Below are positions 31,687-42,370 of a stretch of 42,473 bases of DNA, one piece after another. Location of the stretch: positions 1 through 42,473 of IMG/VR virus record IMGVR_UViG_3300048536_000696, one strand, 5' to 3'. This stretch comes from a virus. The notes under the pieces were generated by a model that worked only from the letters and a program-made list of their open reading frames with translations, was not told the origin of the DNA and searched no databases. Both the position numbers and the translations under genes were made by a program. Each line of letters starts with the position of its first letter. The first letter of the stretch is position 1.

Positions 31687-34600
31687 TGGCTATAAAAACC
31701 TACAATCAGCAACCGTACGTCGATGATTTCGGCGTAGAAGATATAAATTTTCCGAACCGCGGCACGCGGATTAACAAGACTGCTGAAGAAAAGAACTTTC
31801 TTCGGATTCTTTTTAAACCTGGTATTAGCGTACAAGTACGCGAGCTAAACCAAATGCAGTCTATTCTGCAAAATCAGATAGACAAACTAGGTAAAGGAGT
31901 CTTTAAGGAAGGTCCAGTTCCAGGATTAGCTACAGAAACAACTGTAGATCGTTCAGTAAAGTATGTTGACATTCTTATCAATACGACCGGAGTTCCGGAA
32001 TTAAAGAATAATCTTAGTCAACTTAATTCAATTAGATACGAATCTAGCACTGGAGTTTATCTTAATGCAGAAGTCTTACATATTCAAGCTCTTACTGCAG
32101 AAAATACTTATAGGCTTTATATTAAATATCTTGATTCTGTAGTAGTAGCTGGTGAAAATCTTCAAGAGTTTTCTGACGATCGGGGTGGCACGGCCGATAT
32201 AATAAAACTAGGCAATTCAATTCTTAATACAAATAACGAGACCTTGTATGGCGCTAATATTGATATTGGTACAGTAGTTACTGATGGTGTAGGATCAGCT
32301 ATTCATATAAAATCAGAAGAAGGTGTGTTCTTTGTTAAAGGACAATTTGTATATAGTGAAGATCAAGATATTTATGCAAAACTTCCTTCAGAAGATTACC
32401 TTGTTAACGCTAAGGTTGTATTTAAGGTAGTTGAAACGGTTTTAAATTATCAAGATGATGAATCACTGCTTGATAATGCTGCTGGTTATCCAAATCAAAC
32501 TGCACCAGGTGCAGATCGTTATACTATTGATCTTCAGTTAGCAGTGCTAAGTCAGAATTTGCCTAGCCCCTCATTAGATGGACAATTTATTGAGGACAGT
32601 ACAAATATTTTTCCTGATGATGGAACAATTGCAATAGGAAACATATTACAACTTTTAGAACTTGACGATAATGCAATTGTTCAAGTTGCTCGTCCAGAAT
32701 TAAGTTCGGTCGGTGATATATTAGCTGAGCGCACCAGAGAAGAAAGCGGCGACTATGCATTAGAACCTTATATCATCGATATTCAAGGGTTTTATAACGA
32801 TACTACTAAAGATTCTCTATGCGGGCGAGGTGTATACACTACAACTCAAATGAACGATAGCGATATTGTAATTACAGATGAAGATATTTCAGAAGTAGTT
32901 AGTAGCGGTAATCCTTCAGTAACACTCTCTTCAGTTAGCGATCCAAATAAAATAAAATTTGGTAAAACCCGATTCTCTATTGGTATTGAACCATCGATTG
33001 CTTATGTTGATGGATATCGAATTGCTGAGCCTGAAAGAGTTGAAGTGATTGCTGAAAGAGCACGCAAAACTTCGGGATATCAACAATCATATAGTAACGC
33101 CACACAGGGTTCATACATTAAAGGCGAATCTTTTACAGGCGGGGCACCTTCATTCGATGTAGATAGCGTATACAATATTACAGACGGTACCAACACGCTT
33201 GCTACATGTAAAGTACGTTCGTTAGAAAAACAAACGACTTCATCATCTACAACAGGTGAACTTTTTAAGCTATATGTTTACGACATTCAATTTGAACTTG
33301 ATGCAAGTAACAATCCATACACTTCTTTAACAGGAGCAACTGACATTACACTTGTCGGAGGTAGTTTTAACTTTAATATCGATCCAGCTCAAATAGGTTT
33401 ATTCGACACACAATATAATAGACCAATATATCCGCTGCCAGCTAATTTTATTAAACAAATTAAACAAGAAGTTAATGATCAACCTGAGTTTACTCAAAGG
33501 AAGTTGTTTACTGGGACCGTAGTAAGTACTACTGAACTTACTATTGATGCACCTGCTGGTGGAAGATTTGAAGAATTTGGAACTGATTCGTTTATTGTAA
33601 TTGATACAACCGGTAACGAACGCAATGTAACTAATGTATCACGAGAAAACAATAACGCCACAGCGAGGCTTACGACTGAATCAATGAACATTGGTGGATC
33701 AGCTAATACACTTGTTGTTGCTTCGGTTCGGACAAAATTAACTGAAAAAGGAAAAGATAAGCAGACAGTAACAGATGAAATACTTGTAGCTGACGGAACA
33801 ACTGTTAATACAAATTCTACGTATCCTTTAGCTAATCATGATATTATTGCAATAACTTCGGCAGAAGATTATGCAGGAAATGATGTTACAGCTGATTTAG
33901 TTTTAGATAACGGTCAAAGAGATGGTTGTTATAAGCTAGGAAGCATTAAATATACTGGTGCTCAAATAACAGCGAGTGGAAATGGAACTGGTGGTCTTAA
34001 AATATCTTATACATATTTTAGTCATTCTAGCACTGGAGATTATTTTTCAGTTAATTCATACAAGGCAAATCTGTCTACTAGTAATGTAGATTATTCAGAA
34101 ATTCCTAACTATAAAGAATTGCGACTTTCTGATTGTTTAGATTTTAGAGCCAAAGAAGGAGACGGAGATACTGGTACACACTTAGATCCTAATAGCACAA
34201 TTGATTCAAAGATAGATTATTATCTTTCACGCATTGACAAATTAGTTGTTACAAAAGATGGTCAATTTAAACTCATAAACGGAGTTCCAGCTATTGATCC
34301 TATTGCACCAGAAGTTCCTTCGACTGCGATGCATCTTTATACTCTTTTTATCCCAGCATTTACATTCTGCCACACGAATATTACAACAGACTATGTTGAT
34401 AATCGTAGGTATACAATGCGCGATATCGGTGGTATTGAAACACGAGTACAGAATTTAGAATATTATACTTCACTATCTCTCTTAGAACAAGAGGCTGAAG
34501 GAAAACAAATTTTTGATACAGATGCGAACGCGCCGTATGATAGGTTTAAAAATGGAATTATTGTTGACAGCTTTGCTGGACACTTGATTGGATATGTTGA

Positions 34601-36992
34601 TGATGAACATTATAATTGTTCAATGGATCCTGATGACCATCTACTTCGTCCATACTTTGAAACACGAAGTGTTCCATTTACTAAAAGCACTACAGTTAAT
34701 CATATAGATGTTAAAGAAGGACTAGCAACTTTAGCATACAGCGAAGGACCAGCATTTATATCTCAAATGCAAGCAGGTGTGGCGATAAGTGTTAATCCAT
34801 ACGATGTTGCTACATGGTTAGGATCAGTTAAACTTTCCCCATCTTCTGATGAATGGCTCGAAACTCGCCGAGCTCCTGATATTGTCAATAATGTTGGTGG
34901 CAATCTAAATGAAATGCAAGCTGAGGTTAATCGAGTGAATAAACTTGGTACTCAATGGAATTCATGGCAAACAACATGGACTGGAAAACCTAAAACGACG
35001 CGAACCTCTGAATTTAGAGCAAAAGGTTGGGGAAAAATTAGTCCAGGTCGAAGAGGATTTGCACCAGACGGAAGTGGAAGATATAAAGATACTACTTGGA
35101 GAGAAACACAATCAAGACAAACACGAGAAGGTGTTAAAACAACTGCTTCTATTAGGACAGTAAGTCAAGTAAAAGATGATAAAGTTATTTCTGTTAGCTT
35201 TGTACCATTTATTCGTGCTCGTAAAGTTTACTTTAAAGGACAACTCTTTAAACCAAATACAAAGTTAAAAGTTTTCTTTGACGGAGTAGATATTACTAAA
35301 TATTCAACGGGTGTTGCAGCTGCTGATTTTAAAGAATGGTCAAGTAATGCTTCAGTAAGAACTTATCATAATCAACAGGCTGCTAATATTACCGGTACCG
35401 CTGCTCAGGTTACCGCTGCTAATTCAGCCGCTACCTCTGCGGATATTGTTTCAGATGATAGCGGAGAAGTTTATGGTTGGTTTGTAGTTCCAAATAATAG
35501 CGAGCATCAATTTAAAACCGGAGAAAGAAAGTTTATGCTGACTGACGGTGTATCTACAAGTGATCCAAAAGCAACTACAAATGCTGAAGCAGTATATACC
35601 GCAACGGGTAAAATGCAAACGAAGCAACGTACAGTTGTTAATACTCGTACAATAGTTAGACGTACACAAAAAGTTTCACAGTCTCGATTGCAAACTTCGA
35701 AGGTGGCAATTAGAACTGTATATCACGATCCACTCGCACAGTCTTTTGTGATTGGTGAAAATCCAAATGGACTTTATATACATTCACTTGATTTATATTT
35801 TAGTACTGTTCCAACTAAAAACATTCCGCTAAAAATGTATTTAGTTGAAGTAGAGAATGGCTATCCTACACAGCGTGTTGTTCCATTAAGTGAAGTTGTT
35901 AAACAAAAGAGTGAGATCAATGAAACTAAAAGTACTAATGCATCCACACCTACTACATTTACATTTGATGCACCTATATTCTTACAGTTCGGTTCTGAAT
36001 ATGCTATTGTTACAGAATCAAATTCAGCGCAATATCGTCAATGGTTATCTGAAGTAGGTACAGAAGATAGAACTACTGGAGAATTTATCTCGAAGAATCC
36101 TTACTTAGGTGTTTCCTTTAAATCTCAGAATGCTTCTACTTGGACAGCTGATCAAATGAAGGACTTTAAGATGGAACTTCGTAGAGCTGAGTATAAATCT
36201 CAAGGAAGCATTGTATTAGATAGTGTTGGTATTGGTAGTGATACAGAGGCTGCCGGCTCTGACGAGATTGAGGGTCCTCTCGAATACTCTCAGCTTATGC
36301 TAAATACTGATTTTATAAATCATCCAGAAACAGACGTCTTATTTGAAATTTCAACTGAAGGGGGTGGTGTAGGAACGTATTATACAATTATTCCAAATGA
36401 AAACTATTATCTTTCAACTCCACAAGGTACGAAAATTACCTCAAACAGTAAGATAAAGATTAGAGTAACTTTAAAAACAAATGATACAAAGATCACACCG
36501 GTTGTTGACTTAGATCGAATTTCTCTTATTGCTGTTAAGAACATTATTGGACCAGAAGGTAGTGCAACTGATACTTCCTTAGATACCGATGATAGTTTAT
36601 TCCAATCTGGTACAGATTCAGAATTAGCAGCAACTCATGGTAACGCAACTGCGGTCTATATGACAAAAGAGGTTGTTCTAAATAATCCTTCAGATAGATT
36701 AGATTCATATCTAAATATTCATAGACCATATAATGACAGTAATGTATTAGTTTATGCTCGATTTAAAAGATCAGAAGATAATATAGAAGATTTGACTTTT
36801 GAAAGAATTGATCCAGAAACACCAATACCTGTTAAGGATATAGACGACTATGCTGAAATTAAATATACAGAGGATTTCTCTGCAACTGCTCAGCCGCTAT
36901 TCAATTCATTCCAAGTTAAAATCGTATTGACTTCTAATGACCACTCTCTGGTTCCTATGGTAAAAGACTTTAGAGCAATCGCAACTATCTAA
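31686..36992 (+). CDS. Large DUF4815-type virion structural protein (baseplate/fibre, gp10 position)
   Basis: The 1768-residue protein opens with EEKNFLRILFKPGISVQVRE and LNQMQSILQNQIDKLG, the hallmark of DUF4815 structural proteins of marine T4-like phages. The domain continues to a conserved block near residue 900 (YVDNRRYTMRDIGGIETRVQ). The C-terminal third has another conserved block: DPLAQSFVIGENPNGLYIHS and FKSQNASTWTADQMKDFKM. It lies right after gp8, where T4 has gp9 and gp10, so a wedge-to-fibre connector role is likely; homology to gp10 cannot be shown by eye. A basic Arg/Lys/Gly-rich stretch near residues 1095-1165 may be a flexible linker or an anion-binding surface. Confidence 0.8.
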   Translation: MAIKTYNQQPYVDDFGVEDINFPNRGTRINKTAEEKNFLRILFKPGISVQVRELNQMQSILQNQIDKLGKGVFKEGPVPGLATETTVDRSVKYVDILINTTGVPELKNNLSQLNSIRYESSTGVYLNAEVLHIQALTAENTYRLYIKYLDSVVVAGENLQEFSDDRGGTADIIKLGNSILNTNNETLYGANIDIGTVVTDGVGSAIHIKSEEGVFFVKGQFVYSEDQDIYAKLPSEDYLVNAKVVFKVVETVLNYQDDESLLDNAAGYPNQTAPGADRYTIDLQLAVLSQNLPSPSLDGQFIEDSTNIFPDDGTIAIGNILQLLELDDNAIVQVARPELSSVGDILAERTREESGDYALEPYIIDIQGFYNDTTKDSLCGRGVYTTTQMNDSDIVITDEDISEVVSSGNPSVTLSSVSDPNKIKFGKTRFSIGIEPSIAYVDGYRIAEPERVEVIAERARKTSGYQQSYSNATQGSYIKGESFTGGAPSFDVDSVYNITDGTNTLATCKVRSLEKQTTSSSTTGELFKLYVYDIQFELDASNNPYTSLTGATDITLVGGSFNFNIDPAQIGLFDTQYNRPIYPLPANFIKQIKQEVNDQPEFTQRKLFTGTVVSTTELTIDAPAGGRFEEFGTDSFIVIDTTGNERNVTNVSRENNNATARLTTESMNIGGSANTLVVASVRTKLTEKGKDKQTVTDEILVADGTTVNTNSTYPLANHDIIAITSAEDYAGNDVTADLVLDNGQRDGCYKLGSIKYTGAQITASGNGTGGLKISYTYFSHSSTGDYFSVNSYKANLSTSNVDYSEIPNYKELRLSDCLDFRAKEGDGDTGTHLDPNSTIDSKIDYYLSRIDKLVVTKDGQFKLINGVPAIDPIAPEVPSTAMHLYTLFIPAFTFCHTNITTDYVDNRRYTMRDIGGIETRVQNLEYYTSLSLLEQEAEGKQIFDTDANAPYDRFKNGIIVDSFAGHLIGYVDDEHYNCSMDPDDHLLRPYFETRSVPFTKSTTVNHIDVKEGLATLAYSEGPAFISQMQAGVAISVNPYDVATWLGSVKLSPSSDEWLETRRAPDIVNNVGGNLNEMQAEVNRVNKLGTQWNSWQTTWTGKPKTTRTSEFRAKGWGKISPGRRGFAPDGSGRYKDTTWRETQSRQTREGVKTTASIRTVSQVKDDKVISVSFVPFIRARKVYFKGQLFKPNTKLKVFFDGVDITKYSTGVAAADFKEWSSNASVRTYHNQQAANITGTAAQVTAANSAATSADIVSDDSGEVYGWFVVPNNSEHQFKTGERKFMLTDGVSTSDPKATTNAEAVYTATGKMQTKQRTVVNTRTIVRRTQKVSQSRLQTSKVAIRTVYHDPLAQSFVIGENPNGLYIHSLDLYFSTVPTKNIPLKMYLVEVENGYPTQRVVPLSEVVKQKSEINETKSTNASTPTTFTFDAPIFLQFGSEYAIVTESNSAQYRQWLSEVGTEDRTTGEFISKNPYLGVSFKSQNASTWTADQMKDFKMELRRAEYKSQGSIVLDSVGIGSDTEAAGSDEIEGPLEYSQLMLNTDFINHPETDVLFEISTEGGGVGTYYTIIPNENYYLSTPQGTKITSNSKIKIRVTLKTNDTKITPVVDLDRISLIAVKNIIGPEGSATDTSLDTDDSLFQSGTDSELAATHGNATAVYMTKEVVLNNPSDRLDSYLNIHRPYNDSNVLVYARFKRSEDNIEDLTFERIDPETPIPVKDIDDYAEIKYTEDFSATAQPLFNSFQVKIVLTSNDHSLVPMVKDFRAIATI

Positions 36993-36993
36993 A

Positions 36994-37200
36994 ATGCGAT
37001 TAATAGTAAAAGAAAACACTGCACTTGAACGTGATCAAACGACAAATGCAATATTGAGTAATGATTCTGCTGGTTATAATGCAGCATTATTAAGAAAAAA
37101 CCATCATAAGAAATCTGCAGAACAAATTAACGAATTAAAAAACGAAGTATCTGAACTGAAAGATTTAGTTAAAACACTTATCGTTAAAATGAATAAATAG
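36994..37200 (+). CDS. Small coiled-coil protein
   Basis: This 68-residue protein starts 1 base after the preceding stop. Residues about 40-68 show a heptad pattern of Ile, Leu and Val (EQINELKNEVSELKDLVKTL), a clear coiled coil preceded by a His/Lys patch. It is sandwiched between two giant structural genes and probably acts as a virion linker or fibre trimerisation aid. Short coiled-coil genes at this spot occur in related phages as I recall; no function is known to me. Its stop codon lies inside the octamer of the next gene. Confidence 0.8.
   Translation: MRLIVKENTALERDQTTNAILSNDSAGYNAALLRKNHHKKSAEQINELKNEVSELKDLVKTLIVKMNK
37192..37199 (+). promoter_or_regulatory. Late-promoter-like octamer before the second fibre gene
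   Basis: AATAAATA, one base from the T4 octamer, ends 5 nt before the ATG at 37205. Confidence 0.5.
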
Positions 37201-37204
37201 AGCT

Positions 37205-40200
37205 ATGGCACGAAAAGAACTTTTTATAGACGTATTTGAAACTGACACATTTAACGAATGGAGACTTAAGACTAATTCGATTAAGCTTAATCTTCAGGAT
37301 ATATATGACGAGATTGATGCATTTCCAAATATTGCGGTTATGCTCGTTGGAGATCAGACCATCAACGGAGTTAAGTCATTCACTCAAAAATCTAGATGGG
37401 AACAGGAGTATACTGAAAATGAAGTAACTCCTATGTTGGAGCTAAGAGTTACAAATTCAAATCCTCGCGAGACATCGAATCATAAAGGATCTGGTCCTTC
37501 AATCGATTTTTATAATCCAGATACAACTGCTTCAGATCCTGGTGTATATGATGTAGGCAACGCAACTTCGAGCTCGCCGAAAACATGGTTAGCATCGCGT
37601 ATAGCTTCTGTTTCAGAAAGTACTGTTGATCTTAATTCTAATTCTTCATTGATATTTTATACATCTAAAAATGTTAGGCCGCTTACTGAAAAAATGCGGA
37701 TTACTTCTGACGGTGAGGTTGGTATTGGAACTTCAAGTCCTAAAGGTCAATTAAGTGTTCAAACCTCCAATGATAATAGCATTATTTCTATTCAATCGAA
37801 AGATAGTAGGTATGCTGCAGTAACTTTCGGAGATAGTCAAAGCCATAAATCTGGTCAGATTCAATATCATAATGTTGGTAACTCAATGCGATTCTTTACT
37901 GGAGAAGATAGTAATATTACTGCTTCTTCAAATGAAAGATTACGTATTACAAGCGCTGGTAATGTTGGTATAGGAATAACAAACCCAGGAGCAAAACTTG
38001 ATGTAGATGGAAATTTAAGAACTTCTGGTTATGTCGAAGCCTTTCCAAATGAGGGTGGAATAGCTCTTACTTATAACGATGGATATGGTAATGCTAATAT
38101 AGCATTTAATCACACTAAAGCTATACCATCTAAAGGAGGATCATCAGCACGGATTACAGCAGAGGTTGATTCAATTACTGCTGCGATGTCGCTTGAACTT
38201 AAAGACAACGTACAAGCAAATGCCGTACAAGATACTACTAGAATCATATATCTTAAAACTGATTTAATTGATTTATATAAACAAACTCGAATTCGCGGTC
38301 AATTAAATGTTGACAATAGAGTTGGAATCGGCGGAGTAGATTATCCGGATTATGCATTATGTGTTGGAGGTAAATCAACTGAAGCTGGTCACGTAGCTCT
38401 TAATGCACAAGGAGGAGCAATTAGTTTAAGACCGCTTAAAAATAAAACTCACAGATGGTTATTAAACGCACTTGATACTAATGGCGGTAGATTTAATATA
38501 ACAAGCGGAAGGTGGAATGCTTCTAAAAATACTTATGACGAAATACCGGTACTTTCGGTAATGACTGATAAGCAAGTGCGTGTTCCTAGTACGCTATCTG
38601 TTGGACCAAGTACTGGTAGTTCATTACCGTTTGTTGTAAGTGGTGAGGATGCAGGAATTTCAGGACAATTTGCAGGTACTGTTTGGGTTAATCAATTTAG
38701 CGGAAATACTAAAGCGCATGCTTTCCTATCAACTAATGATAATTCTGCCATGGTTGGTGGTAATCTTCGTTTGAATGGAAGTACTGAAGCAAAGGGAACT
38801 AACTTAAGAGGATCGTCAGCTATTAAGTTTAGCCAACCAAATGGTACAGCTGGTGAAATACTTTTCGTACGAGCTGAAGATAGCGATGATGGCGGGTATA
38901 ATGTTATTGAATCTGGTCGATTTGATGAAGCTGGTAGACTCGGTATTGGTGTAACTAATCCAACACAATCACTTGATGTTGATGGAAATATTAAAGGTTC
39001 GAATAAGTTATTATTGATGAATAATAGCTATCCGCAGTTTGTTTTATCTAATGCAGATGGACAAACTAAACGATTCGGTATTTGGAATAGCAGGTCAATA
39101 GACCGAATGGAGCTTGGTCCTCAGACTGCTGTCGGTAATGGAACACCGGCTTTAAGTATTAATCGTAGTTCGATCGTAGAAATTTATAAAGGTGGTAAAT
39201 TACATTTAACAAAGGAGAGAATTGAAAGCGTTGGTGATCCTCTAGCTTTAGTTAATAAAGCATACGTAGATGATAAAGTAGAAACTGGAGGAGCGCTCGT
39301 ATTGAATGCATCTACTGGTTATTATGAAATACCAACTTTAACTGTACAAAGTCAAAATGGTACTGACGAAGGTGGACAGATTGGACTTAATAGATCATCT
39401 GATGATAGTCGCTATTGGAATATTGATGTATATGGTAGTACCGCCACCCCATCTTTAAGATTCTTTCATGAAAATGAGGGTACAAACACCGGCACTGAAG
39501 TAGTAACTATTACCGCAAGTGATAAAGTTGGTATTAATGAAAGTGATCCAGATTATGACTTATGTATTGGAGGTAAATCAACTGAAGCAGGTAGCGTATG
39601 TATAGATGCAGATGGTGGATCAATTCAGTTAAGACCACTTAAAAATACTACTCACGCATGGATGTTTAACGCATTCGATCAGCCGAATGGAGATGCAGCA
39701 ATTGTAAGTCGTTTGCGAAGCGATTCAAGTCCTCGCGGCGGATTTTTTGGTCGTGGTGGGAGCAGAAGTGGTTATAGATCATCAAGCATATTAACATTTA
39801 GTAGTACTGGCACCGTAACAGCGAATAAAGGAAATATCGTTAGTAAGAAAGGTATTGAAGCCGATTCAGACATTGTTGCAGGTGGAGATGTTTACACCGG
39901 TAATAATGTGAAATTCGGTAAGGATTTTAGCCAATGGATTCTACATAGTAGACAAAATAATACTGTTCCAGGAGATTTTATTGAACTTGCAGCCAGAAAT
40001 AATGGAAATACAGATTGGCACTGGAATAATGGTTTTAGACAATATAAAAATGGTAACGCTCAAATTGGGGGAACTGTTGAAAATGTAGATACCGGATATA
40101 AACTTTATGTAGACGGTAGTATTTTGCTTAAAGAAGGTGGAGATATTATACAAAAAGGCAAAATTACTCCAGAAGGCTGGGGAGGAGGATTAACAACCTT

Positions 40201-42364
40201 TGATGTATATGCCGACGGTGGAACAATTGCAGTAGGTAAAGCTGGATCTAAAGTGTGTTACTTTAATCGTGACGGTCTTGGTTTCGTGAAGACTCGATTG
40301 ACACTGGGTTATACTCCTAAACAAGCTACTGATGCAGTTCCCAAATCTTATGTTGATGCTGTAATTGCAGATGTAAGAGCTGGAGCTTCTAATTTTTCAG
40401 GAAGAACACAATATGATTTTGGAGGAACTCAGAATAGTAGAACAACATCTCATGCAGATAGCTTAATACCAAAAACATTGGTTGGTCATAGTACACACGG
40501 TGGTGGATTTGTTTCTAAATTTACTACTACAAGTAACAGCGATGGCGGAGGAATAGCCCTTGAAGTTAGCGATAGCAATAATGATGAACATGCTATAAGT
40601 GCATATAACAGTAATGCTTCTATTAATAAGGAAATCTTCCATGTACGAGCTGCTACTGGTGATCTTTACGCATCTGGAAATATATTCAATAGGGGAAATA
40701 TAGGTACTGAGGGTAATATATCAATTGGTCACAACGCCGATGATTTTTACTCATTCCAACGAGGATATAATAATACAAATTTAAGTTTTATACACCACAC
40801 AAAAACAAAAACGAAGGTACTACTTTCTTTTTCCGAGTCAAGCGGAAATGTGCACCTAACCCAAACTGGTACAGCACCTACAAGTCTTGTTACAAAAGCT
40901 TATGTTGATACTGCAGTAGATAGTGTTAAAGATCTTGGACGAGACTTTGTAGGTAGAACTAATTTTGGTGGAGCGCAAGCAGGACGTTCAATACGAAGCA
41001 CACATATAGGATCAAGAATCGGAGATGGTGCTGGTCACTCTCATGGAGGTCACTTCGTTGCACGATTTAGCAGCACTAGTACTGATTCAGGAGGAATACA
41101 ACTTCACGTTGGTGATACTAATAATGATGAACATGCTATAAGTGCATATAACACCAATAAAGATGTAGAAATCTTTCATGTACGATCTGCTACTGGTGAT
41201 ATGTTTAACGCAGGTAAATTCTATACTTTAGGGAATATAGGTACTGAAGGTAAATTGCACATTGGTAAAACAGGAGATTACCATTACATTTCAAAACACA
41301 GTACTGATGGATTACAAATAGGTTATACCGGCAATGGTAAATCTAAAACAGGTTTACGAGTAAAAGAAAGCGGAGAAGTAGCTTTAGGAAAAAGCGGAAC
41401 TTCAGCTGGAGATCTAGTCAATAAGAAGTACGTTGATGATCGTATAGCTAGTGTCCCAGCCGGAGATATTACTGCAAGCGGACTAACAAATGCTCTTAAA
41501 GGTTATTGGAGTAGTAGTAATGATGGTGCCGCATCTGGATTAGATGCAGATAAGCTTGATGGAAATCATGGTTCATATTATTTAAATGCAGGAAATTTAA
41601 CTGGAATCATTAACGACGCTAGAATTCCTGATATTATTACTCCATTAACTTCTGTTCGAACAAAAGAAATACGAACATCTACTAATCAAGAACTTATTTT
41701 AAATGCCGGTGAATCAAGTGGTAAAATTTCTGGTCAAACTAATGAGTATGTTTATGTAAATGCTGAACAAGGATTGAGTGTAAATACACCACATCCTAGA
41801 AATAGAAATTGGGATGATGGTAGAAGTTTTGAAACCACAGTTATTACGGGTCGAGGAATTAATATTACAGGCAATAAAGTTTGGCACGCTGGAAATGATG
41901 GTGACAAGTCTGGATTAGATGCTGATTTACTTGATGGAAATCATGCAAACGTATTTGCTAAGGTAAACACAAAGGTTGCAGTATCTGCACCAACCTCTAA
42001 TAATCATGCAACAACAAAAGAATACGTAGATAACAAAGTTTCTACAGCTCTAAATTCAGTTACAGGAAATTATAAAATTGTATCTGGTGCATCTTATGTT
42101 ACATCTGGATTTACCAATCAAGTTGGGTCATTTAACGAATCTAGAAACTATTTCGATGTATATCCACCAACTGGTTATACAATGGCTGATTTAGAAGCAT
42201 TTTTACCTTCTATGCATGTTATTCATTTTGCTGGTGGAGTAGATGGCAATGATTCGATTAAGTGCCATCACAAATTATTGTCAAATAGAATTAGAGTTTA
42301 TGTTCAAGGTACTGAACAAAGATCAGCACCAGCTGCTAACTATATAGCTGTGTGGAGGAACTAA
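37205..42364 (+). CDS. Tail fibre protein (1719 residues)
   Basis: The N-terminus (ELFIDVFETDTFNEWRLKTN) matches the attachment region common in marine T4-like fibres. The shaft is a mosaic: repeated GIGxxxPxxxLxVDGN units near residues 170-280 and 575-595; a GGKSTEAG module of about 50 residues at about 380-430 and again at 780-830; a tandem duplication of 181 residues at about 1060-1232 and 1243-1405; and two GLDADxLDG motifs near 1445 and 1570. xYVDD junctions separate modules. The C-terminal 100 residues (SMHVIHFAGGVDGNDSIKCH) are unique and probably form the receptor-binding tip. Related motifs in the fibre encoded at 23538-28289 suggest shared ancestry. Confidence 0.82.
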   Translation: MARKELFIDVFETDTFNEWRLKTNSIKLNLQDIYDEIDAFPNIAVMLVGDQTINGVKSFTQKSRWEQEYTENEVTPMLELRVTNSNPRETSNHKGSGPSIDFYNPDTTASDPGVYDVGNATSSSPKTWLASRIASVSESTVDLNSNSSLIFYTSKNVRPLTEKMRITSDGEVGIGTSSPKGQLSVQTSNDNSIISIQSKDSRYAAVTFGDSQSHKSGQIQYHNVGNSMRFFTGEDSNITASSNERLRITSAGNVGIGITNPGAKLDVDGNLRTSGYVEAFPNEGGIALTYNDGYGNANIAFNHTKAIPSKGGSSARITAEVDSITAAMSLELKDNVQANAVQDTTRIIYLKTDLIDLYKQTRIRGQLNVDNRVGIGGVDYPDYALCVGGKSTEAGHVALNAQGGAISLRPLKNKTHRWLLNALDTNGGRFNITSGRWNASKNTYDEIPVLSVMTDKQVRVPSTLSVGPSTGSSLPFVVSGEDAGISGQFAGTVWVNQFSGNTKAHAFLSTNDNSAMVGGNLRLNGSTEAKGTNLRGSSAIKFSQPNGTAGEILFVRAEDSDDGGYNVIESGRFDEAGRLGIGVTNPTQSLDVDGNIKGSNKLLLMNNSYPQFVLSNADGQTKRFGIWNSRSIDRMELGPQTAVGNGTPALSINRSSIVEIYKGGKLHLTKERIESVGDPLALVNKAYVDDKVETGGALVLNASTGYYEIPTLTVQSQNGTDEGGQIGLNRSSDDSRYWNIDVYGSTATPSLRFFHENEGTNTGTEVVTITASDKVGINESDPDYDLCIGGKSTEAGSVCIDADGGSIQLRPLKNTTHAWMFNAFDQPNGDAAIVSRLRSDSSPRGGFFGRGGSRSGYRSSSILTFSSTGTVTANKGNIVSKKGIEADSDIVAGGDVYTGNNVKFGKDFSQWILHSRQNNTVPGDFIELAARNNGNTDWHWNNGFRQYKNGNAQIGGTVENVDTGYKLYVDGSILLKEGGDIIQKGKITPEGWGGGLTTFDVYADGGTIAVGKAGSKVCYFNRDGLGFVKTRLTLGYTPKQATDAVPKSYVDAVIADVRAGASNFSGRTQYDFGGTQNSRTTSHADSLIPKTLVGHSTHGGGFVSKFTTTSNSDGGGIALEVSDSNNDEHAISAYNSNASINKEIFHVRAATGDLYASGNIFNRGNIGTEGNISIGHNADDFYSFQRGYNNTNLSFIHHTKTKTKVLLSFSESSGNVHLTQTGTAPTSLVTKAYVDTAVDSVKDLGRDFVGRTNFGGAQAGRSIRSTHIGSRIGDGAGHSHGGHFVARFSSTSTDSGGIQLHVGDTNNDEHAISAYNTNKDVEIFHVRSATGDMFNAGKFYTLGNIGTEGKLHIGKTGDYHYISKHSTDGLQIGYTGNGKSKTGLRVKESGEVALGKSGTSAGDLVNKKYVDDRIASVPAGDITASGLTNALKGYWSSSNDGAASGLDADKLDGNHGSYYLNAGNLTGIINDARIPDIITPLTSVRTKEIRTSTNQELILNAGESSGKISGQTNEYVYVNAEQGLSVNTPHPRNRNWDDGRSFETTVITGRGINITGNKVWHAGNDGDKSGLDADLLDGNHANVFAKVNTKVAVSAPTSNNHATTKEYVDNKVSTALNSVTGNYKIVSGASYVTSGFTNQVGSFNESRNYFDVYPPTGYTMADLEAFLPSMHVIHFAGGVDGNDSIKCHHKLLSNRIRVYVQGTEQRSAPAANYIAVWRN
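38366..39588 (+). repeat. Duplicated KSTEAG shaft module in the second fibre
   Basis: GGAGGTAAATCAACTGAAGC occurs exactly at 38366-38385 and 39569-39588. The surrounding 50 residues are also similar (ISLRPLKNKTHRWLLNA versus IQLRPLKNTTHAWMFNA), so about 150 bp were duplicated 1.2 kb apart. Confidence 0.75.
40390..41420 (+). repeat. 543-bp tandem duplication in the second fibre
   Basis: Two units with period 543 bp (181 codons) share protein motifs GRTxxxGG, NNDEHAISAYN, EIFHVRxATGD and NIGTEG. An exact 34-bp match is found at 40577-40610 and 41120-41153. Confidence 0.85.
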
Positions 42365-42370
42365 TAAATA
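42363..42370 (+). promoter_or_regulatory. Late-promoter-like octamer before the last partial gene
   Basis: AATAAATA begins within the fibre stop codon and ends 5 nt before the ATG at 42376, repeating the spacing seen at other late genes. Confidence 0.45.
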
